A stretch of DNA of 14,872 nucleotides from Chloroflexota bacterium (lineage in GTDB: Bacteria; Chloroflexota; Ktedonobacteria; Ktedonobacterales; Ktedonobacteraceae), in NCBI GenBank assembly GCA_005881995.1, contig VBHV01000113.1:1-14872 (forward strand), in the 5' to 3' direction. The position numbers and the translations under genes are program-made. This document shows positions 10,801 through 14,872 of this stretch, piece by piece (within the stretch, counting starts at the first letter, position 1; every line of letters begins with the position of its first letter). Below the pieces are notes generated by a model that made no database searches, was not told the origin of the DNA, and was given only the letters and a program-made list of their open reading frames with translations.

Positions 10801-12196
10801 GCTCATCACCGAGCAGGACAGCAAAGGAATGATGCTGCCCGATATCCGAGATCGCTTGAAGGGGCGCGTGCTGCTCGATCCCATTCCCGAATTCGATTAC
10901 ATCCAGCCGGGTGACGAACTGACCGACGAACTCGTCGACCAGATAGTCAACGCGGGTGTCAAAGCTGTGCGCGTACGTTCGGTGCTTGGCTGCCTGGCAC
11001 ACCGCGGCATCTGCCGCAAGTGCTACGGGCGCGATCTCGCCGCCAATGCGCTGGTAGCTACCGGCGCAGCCGTCGGCATCATCGCCGCCCAGTCCATTGG
11101 TGAGCCTGGCACGCAGTTGACCATGCGTACCTTCCACACCGGTGGTATCGCTGGAGCACAGGGAGACATCACCCAGGGTCTGCCGCGCGTCGAAGAACTC
11201 TTCGAGGCCCGCGTCCCGAAGGACAAGGCCGAGATCAGCGAAATCGACGGCGTGGTTGAGATCGTCAAGGACGAGGCTACAGGTGCGCGCACGGTGCGCG
11301 TCGTCTCTACCAACGTCTTCTTCGATGAGTATCACCTGCCCCCTGGCAGCCAGGTGCTCGTCAATGACCAGGAGCACGTGCACAAAGACCAGGTCATCGC
11401 TCTCATGCCCGCGGAAAATGGCAATGAGCCTATCCCGGTTGTGGCGCGCACCGAAGGTGAGGCGCTCATCAATCCCGATGGTCTCTTGAGCATTCGCTTT
11501 GAGGAACGCGAAGAACGTGCGTATCCCATCGCGGCAGCGCGCAATATCGCTGTCAGCCAGGGACAGAAGATTCAGGCCGGCACCCCCATCACTGCCGGGC
11601 AGCGTGACCCGCAGGATGTCTTGCGCATCCAGGGACGCGAGGCCGTGCAGATGTACGTGGTGAAAGAAGTGCAGCGCGTTTATCGTAACACTGGTGTGTA
11701 TATCAATGATAAACACATCGAGGTCATCATCCGGCAGATGCTGCGCCGCGTCAAAGTGGACGAGCCAGGTGATACCGAGATGTTGCCAAACGACCTCGTG
11801 GATCGTTTTGTCTATGCGGATACCAACGCGCGTGTCCTGGCAGAGGGCGGCGAACCCGCCACTGCTCAAACCGTCCTGCTTGGTGTCACCAAGGCTTCAC
11901 TGAATACCGATAGCTTCCTGGCCGCCGCCTCCTTCCAGGAGACGACGCGCGTTCTGACGGAAGCCGCCATTGAAGCACAGACCGACCACCTGGTGGGCCT
12001 CAAAGAAAACGTGATTATTGGTAAACTCATACCGGCTGGCTCTGGCTTCGTCCAGCGCCGCCGCGAACAAATTGCGCGTCAGCAAGCAGCGGCAGCCCGC
12101 ATTGCAAGCGCGCAGACTGTCGCGAGCGTGGGTGTTGGCGCGAGCAATGGCGCTGGTACCCTGGGACTGGTACTTGACAGCGTGGATAATGAGTGA
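7874..12196 (+). CDS. rpoC: DNA-directed RNA polymerase subunit beta'
   Basis: This 1440-residue subunit carries the catalytic aspartates D627, D629 and D631 in NADFDGDQ (625-632). Zinc site 1 is C60, C62, C75, C78; zinc site 2 is C970, C1040, C1047, C1050. Switch/active-site motif [20 protein letters not shown] starts near 511, and the trigger-loop region with MRTFHTGG is at about 1084. Between VVTHIDEEG (~143) and [11 protein letters not shown] (~330) is a highly charged, heptad-like coiled-coil insertion of roughly 165 residues relative to Bacillus; Thermus beta' also has an insertion in this part of the protein. The E. coli-type trigger-loop insertion is absent. The C-terminus is an alanine-rich, probably flexible tail. 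SD AGGAGG (7864-7869) overlaps the rpoB stop, indicating coupled translation in one operon with rpoB. Confidence 0.98.
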   Translation: MLEVNDFNAIRISLASPEQIRGWSYGEVTKPETINYRTLKPEKDGLFCERIFGPTKDWECYCGKYKRVRFKGIVCDKCGVEVARSKVRRERMGHIELASPVSHIWYFKGTPSRIGLLLDLSPRNLERILYFALYVVTHIDEEGRQQELMRLDEELMKLEQNLDEQVVEQIDSLKTRRDTESLDIHKRLSDAEQEIRERREREIKRAEELESETRAMLREHMGQEAEDDVLFASDRVIARQGEVIKSKDLETLERVSEVFRNEIAENAQHELGDLHKQIEGEERDVRDGYQGQIDTVQVRLESQRVDRRQRLEQLKRDLEGLKKMDLIQENRYRELRDAFGTNVFRAGMGAEAVRELIADINLDKLSAELRHEIGSTVGQRRKKATKRLKVVEAFRESNTSPEWMILTVLPVLPPELRPMVQLDGGRFATSDLNDLYRRVINRNNRLKRLLELGAPEIIIRNEKRMLQEACDALIDNGRRGRAVAGSGNHKLKSLSDMLKGKQGRFRQNLLGKRVDYSGRSVIVVGPDLKLHQCGLPKKMALELFKPFVMRKLVEQNFAHNIKSAKRFVERVKPEVWDVLEEVIKDHPVLLNRAPTLHRLGIQAFEAVLVEGSAIQLHPLVCSAFNADFDGDQMAVHVPLSDKAQDEARRFMLSTRNLLSPATGEPSIGASQDMVLGCFYLTQDRPDKKGEGRSFTDITEALLAYQAGIVDLQALIKVRLGNVDVYDQAPPAKLTMQANGKLVQTTVGRIIFNEALPERLRFKNYSMKKENLRQVIGECFKEYGRAKTAELADEIKRLGFSYATKCGVTIAISDVKVPGGKQEELARADAKITELEDQYREGLITDNEKYQQTVDAWNEATENVTKMVESTLDPYGSIYTIAKSGATKAKFQQIRQLSGMRGLMASPSGKIIDVPIRGNFREGLSVLEYFISSHGARKGLADTALRTAESGYLTRRLIDVAQDVIVTEEDCGTTEGMLITEQDSKGMMLPDIRDRLKGRVLLDPIPEFDYIQPGDELTDELVDQIVNAGVKAVRVRSVLGCLAHRGICRKCYGRDLAANALVATGAAVGIIAAQSIGEPGTQLTMRTFHTGGIAGAQGDITQGLPRVEELFEARVPKDKAEISEIDGVVEIVKDEATGARTVRVVSTNVFFDEYHLPPGSQVLVNDQEHVHKDQVIALMPAENGNEPIPVVARTEGEALINPDGLLSIRFEEREERAYPIAAARNIAVSQGQKIQAGTPITAGQRDPQDVLRIQGREAVQMYVVKEVQRVYRNTGVYINDKHIEVIIRQMLRRVKVDEPGDTEMLPNDLVDRFVYADTNARVLAEGGEPATAQTVLLGVTKASLNTDSFLAAASFQETTRVLTEAAIEAQTDHLVGLKENVIIGKLIPAGSGFVQRRREQIARQQAAAARIASAQTVASVGVGASNGAGTLGLVLDSVDNE

Positions 12197-12202
12197 TAAT
12201 AT
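12174..12202 (+). promoter_or_regulatory. Possible internal promoter for rpsL at the end of rpoC
   Basis: A perfect TTGACA (12174-12179) inside the last rpoC codons is followed after 17 bp by TAATAT (12197-12202), or after 15 bp by GATAAT (12195-12200). The -35 is ideal and both -10 options are mediocre. Transcription from about 12209 would give the str genes (rpsL, rpsG, fusA) their own input while still reading through from rpoBC. Confidence 0.4.
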
Positions 12203-12228
12203 AGTGTCTCGCATGTAATATGATGTAA

Positions 12229-12248
12229 GGGCGCGGGAAGCCGCGCCC
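12229..12248 (+). other. GC-rich hairpin in the rpoC-rpsL spacer
   Basis: GGGCGCGG (12229-12236) and CCGCGCCC (12241-12248) form a perfect 8-bp stem with a GAAG loop. No T-tract follows, the next bases being ATTCCG, so it is unlikely to be an efficient intrinsic terminator. Lying 32 nt after the rpoC stop and 27 nt before the rpsL start, it may protect a processed rpoC 3' end or separate rpsL translation from rpoBC. Confidence 0.65.
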
Positions 12249-12275
12249 ATTCCGAGGATAGGGAGAACTTATTCA

Positions 12276-12725
12276 TTGCCTACGATCAATCAGTTGATCC
12301 GTAAGGGCCGCTCACATAAAAAGGAGAAGGTTAAGGCCCCGGCGCTGCGTTACTCGTTCAATGCGCTGAAGAACAAGACTTTTTCTTTGCGTGGGTCGCC
12401 GCAGAAACGCGGCGTTTGCACCCAGGTGCGCACCATGACGCCCAAGAAGCCGAACTCGGCAATGCGTAAGATTGCTCGTGTTCGCCTCAGCAACCGCATG
12501 GAAGTCACCGCTTACATCCCAGGTGAAGGCCATAACCTTCAAGAACACTCCGTCGTGCTGATCCGTGGCGGTCGTGTGAAAGACCTGCCAAGTGTGCGCT
12601 ATCATATCGTACGTGGCACACTGGACAGCGACGGCGTCAGCAAGCGCCGCCGGGGTCGCTCCCTCTATGGAGCCAAGCGGCCAAAACCAGGAACCGCTGC
12701 CCCCGCAAAGGGCGGTAGGAAATAA
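12276..12725 (+). CDS. rpsL: 30S ribosomal protein S12
   Basis: S12 lies in the decoding centre of the small subunit. The 149-residue protein begins [12 protein letters not shown], which fixes a TTG start at 12276; no ATG is available, and GGGAG at 12261-12265 serves as SD. It has the longer N-terminal insertion of the Bacillus type (about residues 20-42) compared with E. coli S12. Conserved decoding motifs are [19 protein letters not shown] (55-65) and [12 protein letters not shown] (99-110). K58 and K102, equivalent to the streptomycin-resistance lysines of E. coli, are unchanged, and D103 is the usual beta-methylthiolation position. The C-terminus is a basic tail. The gene heads a str-type group with rpsG and fusA. 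Confidence 0.97.
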   Translation: MPTINQLIRKGRSHKKEKVKAPALRYSFNALKNKTFSLRGSPQKRGVCTQVRTMTPKKPNSAMRKIARVRLSNRMEVTAYIPGEGHNLQEHSVVLIRGGRVKDLPSVRYHIVRGTLDSDGVSKRRRGRSLYGAKRPKPGTAAPAKGGRK

Positions 12726-12731
12726 TATGTA

Positions 12732-12751
12732 AGGACCCGATTGAGGGTCCT
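12732..12751 (+). other. Hairpin directly after rpsL
   Basis: AGGACCC and GGGTCCT form a perfect 7-bp stem with a GATTGA loop, six bases after the rpsL stop. It is not followed by a T-run. Like the hairpin after rpoC, it is preceded by ATGTAAGG, which overlaps the stem start, suggesting a shared post-stop element. Confidence 0.55.
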
Positions 12752-12763
12752 GCAATGCAAAGA

Positions 12764-12807
12764 AACGATACCACCTGAGCGCCTCTCAGGCAGGTCGGTC
12801 AATCGTT
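12764..12807 (+). other. Two-tier stem-loop in the rpsL-rpsG spacer
   Basis: An outer stem, AACGAT with ATCGTT, encloses a short ACC/GGT pairing (12770-12772 with 12797-12799). Inside that is a perfect 6-bp hairpin, CCTGAG-CGCCT-CTCAGG (12774-12790). The nested arrangement makes a chance origin less likely than for a single short repeat. Function is unknown. Confidence 0.4.
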
Positions 12808-13032
12808 CGTCGTCAGGGAGAGCGCGGGCTTTCCCCGGCGACTGTCGAGTGTCCTCCTCAACGTAAAATTCTCTCGTTTGCGGAGAGATAACGAAAAATG
12901 GATAGGCACTCGCGATGAGGCGTCCGAAGATGATTGGGGATTCTCATCCACGATCATATCGGCGGTCCCCATTCCCTTTTCTCCTCATAAGATGTCTTAG
13001 AGAGAAAAGCCCTGGATAATTGAGGAGGCACA

Positions 13033-13503
13033 ATGCCAAGACGCAAAAGAGCGGTACGACGGCCAGATGTACCAGACGCCAAATTTAAGAGCCGCAACGT
13101 AGCCCGCTTTATCGGTAAGTTAATGTTAGATGGAAAGCGCAGCCTGGCTGAGCGCATTATCTATGATGCGTTTGAGTTGATCGAGGCCCGGCAGAAGCGC
13201 CTCCCATTGGATGTATTTGAGCAGGCGCTCAAAAACGCCACGCCAACTCTGGAAGTGAAGCCCCGCCGCGTCGGTGGTTCCACCTATCAGGTGCCGGTAG
13301 ATATCCGCCGGGAGCGCGGCAACGCCCTGGCCATGCGCTGGCTGATCCGTTCGGCCCGCTCGCGTACAGGCAAATCAATGTCGGAAAAACTTGCAAGCGA
13401 ACTCATGGACGCCGCTGCAGGTCAAGGCGCAACCATTAAGAAACGTGAGGAGACCCATAAAATGGCGGAGTCTAACAAAGCCTTCGCTCATTATCGCTGG
13501 TAG
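13033..13503 (+). CDS. rpsG: 30S ribosomal protein S7
   Basis: S7 nucleates assembly of the 30S head and contacts the E-site region. At 156 residues it has exactly the usual length, starting [18 protein letters not shown] and ending with the S7 C-terminal signature around [15 protein letters not shown]. The beta-hairpin arm (about residues 74-90, [19 protein letters not shown]) and the helical core ([15 protein letters not shown]) are intact. SD GAGGAGG (13022-13028) is 4 nt from the ATG. In E. coli S7 represses its own operon by binding its mRNA; both spacers flanking this gene are strongly structured, which fits a similar feedback loop but does not prove it. Confidence 0.97.
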   Translation: MPRRKRAVRRPDVPDAKFKSRNVARFIGKLMLDGKRSLAERIIYDAFELIEARQKRLPLDVFEQALKNATPTLEVKPRRVGGSTYQVPVDIRRERGNALAMRWLIRSARSRTGKSMSEKLASELMDAAAGQGATIKKREETHKMAESNKAFAHYRW

Positions 13504-13575
13504 AGCCTCTTGCCCGTTCGGGCACCGCCTCCGGGCGGTAGCGCTCTAACAGCGCTGGAGCCCGAACGTGAGGAG
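13501..13575 (+). promoter_or_regulatory. Structured rpsG-fusA spacer with mutually exclusive RNA folds
   Basis: Fold 1: TAGAGC (13501-13506, including the rpsG stop) pairs with GCTCTA (13543-13548) and encloses hairpin A (TGCCCG/CGGGCA, 13511-13524) and hairpin B (CCGCC-TCCG-GGCGG, 13525-13538, with a UNCG-type tetraloop). Fold 2: CGTTCGGGC (13515-13523) pairs over 9 perfect bp with GCCCGAACG (13560-13568). This encloses hairpin B (13524-13539) and hairpin C (AGCGCT-CTAAC-AGCGCT, 13540-13556) as a tight three-way junction. Fold 2 ends one base before the fusA SD GAGGAG (13570-13575). Such exclusive pairings suggest translational control of fusA, perhaps by S7, or an mRNA processing signal. 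No T-tract is present. Confidence 0.65.
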
Positions 13576-13586
13576 AAACAATTTAC

Positions 13587-14872
13587 ATGTCTAGAGAATT
13601 TCCACTGGAAAAAACCCGAAATATAGGTATTATTGCTCATATTGATGCTGGTAAGACAACCACTACCGAGCGCGTCCTCTTCTACACCAAGAAGATTCAC
13701 CGCATGGGTGAGGTGCACGAGGGCGCCGCTACGATGGACTGGATGCCACAGGAGCAGGAACGCGGTATCACGATTACGTCAGCCGCGACCACCTGTTTCT
13801 GGCTCGATCATCGTATCAACATCATTGACACGCCCGGCCACGTAGATTTCACTGCTGAGGTCGAGCGGTCTTTGCGTGTGCTTGACGGCGGTGTCGTCGT
13901 CTTTGATGCGGTCGCGGGCGTCGAACCTCAATCTGAAACAGTCTGGCGTCAAGCGAACAAGTACAATGTCCCTCGTATATGCTTCGTCAACAAAATGGAT
14001 CGCATTGGCGCTGATTTCTGGCGTACGGTGGAAATGATTCGTGAACGTCTCGGCGCGGTTCCTGTACCAATACAGATTCCCATCGGCCAGGAAAGCAACT
14101 TTAAGGGCTTTATCGACCTGGTCGAGCAGCAGGCAATCATCTTTACCGATGATCTCGGTACCAAATCTGATCATACCGAAGTGCCTACGAACATGGAGGC
14201 TGAATTTGCCCAGCACCGCGATGCACTGATCGAGCGCGTTGCCGAAACCGATGAAGAGTTGACCCTCAAGTATCTTGAGGGCGAGGAGATTACCAAAGAG
14301 GAGCTAAAAGCGGCCCTCCGTAAAGCCACTATTGCAGGCCTGCTTGTGCCTGTACTGTGCGGCTCCGCCCTGAAAAACAAGGGTGTGCAGGCCATGCTCG
14401 ACGCGGTCATCGACTATCTCCCTTCTCCTCTCGACATTCCCCCTCCGACCGGCATTGATCCTGATAAAGGTGGAACCATTACCCGTGAAGTCAGTGATAC
14501 CGCCCCCTTTAGCGCGCTGGTCTTCAAGATTGTCTCTGATCCTTTTGTAGGACGCCTTTCCTATATGCGCGTCTACTCGGGTACATTGACAAAAGGTGCG
14601 TCTATCGAGAACAGCACAAAGGAAAAACCTGAACGCATCGGGCGCCTCCTGCGTATGCACGCCAATCACCGCGAGGATATCGAAGAGATTCGCGCCGGTG
14701 ATATATGTGCCGCGGTGGGATTGCGCAATACCTTCACGGGCGATACGCTCAGTGATGTCAACCATCCCATCATTCTGGAGTCGATCACCTTCCCGCAGCC
14801 GGTCATTGAGATTGCGATTGAGCCTAGAACTCGCGCGGACCAGGACAAAATGGCGATTGCGCTCAATAAACT
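13587..14872 (+). CDS. fusA: Elongation factor G, N-terminal part (3' end outside window)
   Basis: EF-G is the GTPase that drives ribosomal translocation. The frame from ATG 13587 stays open to the window end, giving 428 codons of about 690-700. GTPase motifs are complete: G1 AHIDAGKT (17-24), switch I RGITIT (59-64), G3 DTPGH (81-85), G4 NKMD (135-138) and G5 GSALKN (259-264). They are followed by domain II (from about residue 300, [26 protein letters not shown]) and the start of domain III ([11 protein letters not shown]). The start [20 protein letters not shown] agrees with EF-G N-termini. SD GAGGAG (13570-13575) is 11 nt from the ATG, slightly far. It follows rpsG by 83 nt in canonical str-operon order; tuf, if next, is beyond the window. 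Confidence 0.97.
   Translation, partial: MSREFPLEKTRNIGIIAHIDAGKTTTTERVLFYTKKIHRMGEVHEGAATMDWMPQEQERGITITSAATTCFWLDHRINIIDTPGHVDFTAEVERSLRVLDGGVVVFDAVAGVEPQSETVWRQANKYNVPRICFVNKMDRIGADFWRTVEMIRERLGAVPVPIQIPIGQESNFKGFIDLVEQQAIIFTDDLGTKSDHTEVPTNMEAEFAQHRDALIERVAETDEELTLKYLEGEEITKEELKAALRKATIAGLLVPVLCGSALKNKGVQAMLDAVIDYLPSPLDIPPPTGIDPDKGGTITREVSDTAPFSALVFKIVSDPFVGRLSYMRVYSGTLTKGASIENSTKEKPERIGRLLRMHANHREDIEEIRAGDICAAVGLRNTFTGDTLSDVNHPIILESITFPQPVIEIAIEPRTRADQDKMAIALNK

Larger units (their letters stand above)
12726..13032 (+). other. 307-bp structured rpsL-rpsG spacer
   Basis: No credible gene is seen in this unusually long spacer. It holds a series of inverted repeats: AGGACCC/GGGTCCT at 12732-12751; AACGAT/ATCGTT (12764-12769, 12802-12807) enclosing CCTGAG/CTCAGG (12774-12790); TCTCTC/GAGAGA at 12870-12888; and TGGGGA/TCCCCA (12935-12971) enclosing CGAT/ATCG. 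No convincing promoter or T-tract terminator is present. In E. coli the rpsL-rpsG intercistronic RNA is the S7 autoregulatory target, so this spacer is a candidate for the same role, by position only. Confidence 0.6.

Noticed and set aside
13015..13020. GATAAT as a -10 element just upstream of rpsG
   Set aside because: No -35 at the proper distance, and the start point would fall inside the rpsG SD.

Overview
The window comes from a bacterial chromosome. By eye its coding regions are moderately GC-rich, with GTG and TTG starts and Shine-Dalgarno (SD) sites of the GGAGG/GAGGAG type. All convincing genes are on the + strand. The style of RpoB, RpoC and S12, and a long charged coiled-coil insertion near the N-terminus of RpoC, suggest Chloroflexota. 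Ktedonobacteria is a plausible class. This placement rests on recalled family features, not a database search.

Left part (1-3806), accessory and metabolic genes: the C-terminal part of a ResB-type cytochrome c biogenesis protein; a consensus promoter overlapping its end; an Rrf2-family regulator with three clustered cysteines; two tandem G-rich ~70-bp repeats; a stand-alone response-regulator receiver domain (GTG start); a cysteine-synthase-family PLP enzyme only 9 bp downstream, lacking about 24 residues in its mobile subdomain; and an unrecognised multi-pass membrane protein.

Middle (3807-4370), a 564-bp gene-poor region upstream of rpoB: two near-perfect sigma-A/sigma-70 type promoters, a perfect 9-bp hairpin, a 10-bp terminator-like hairpin followed by a T-rich tract, and a possible 20-codon leader ORF with a strong SD that ends just before the rpoB ribosome-binding site. 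No rplJ/rplL genes lie directly upstream of rpoB, so rpoBC appears to have its own control region.

Right part (4371-14872), transcription/translation core: rpoB, rpoC, rpsL (S12), rpsG (S7) and the 5' part of fusA (EF-G). The rpoBC genes and the str-type cluster are adjacent and co-oriented. The spacers between rpoC-rpsL, rpsL-rpsG and rpsG-fusA carry perfect inverted repeats without T-tracts. The rpsG-fusA spacer is the most striking. It can fold either into tandem hairpins or into a compact three-way junction whose 9-bp closing helix ends one base before the fusA SD. I regard the set of RNA-structured spacers, together with the rpoB leader, as the best candidate for undescribed regulation here. 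I saw no tRNA, rRNA, CRISPR array or transposase.
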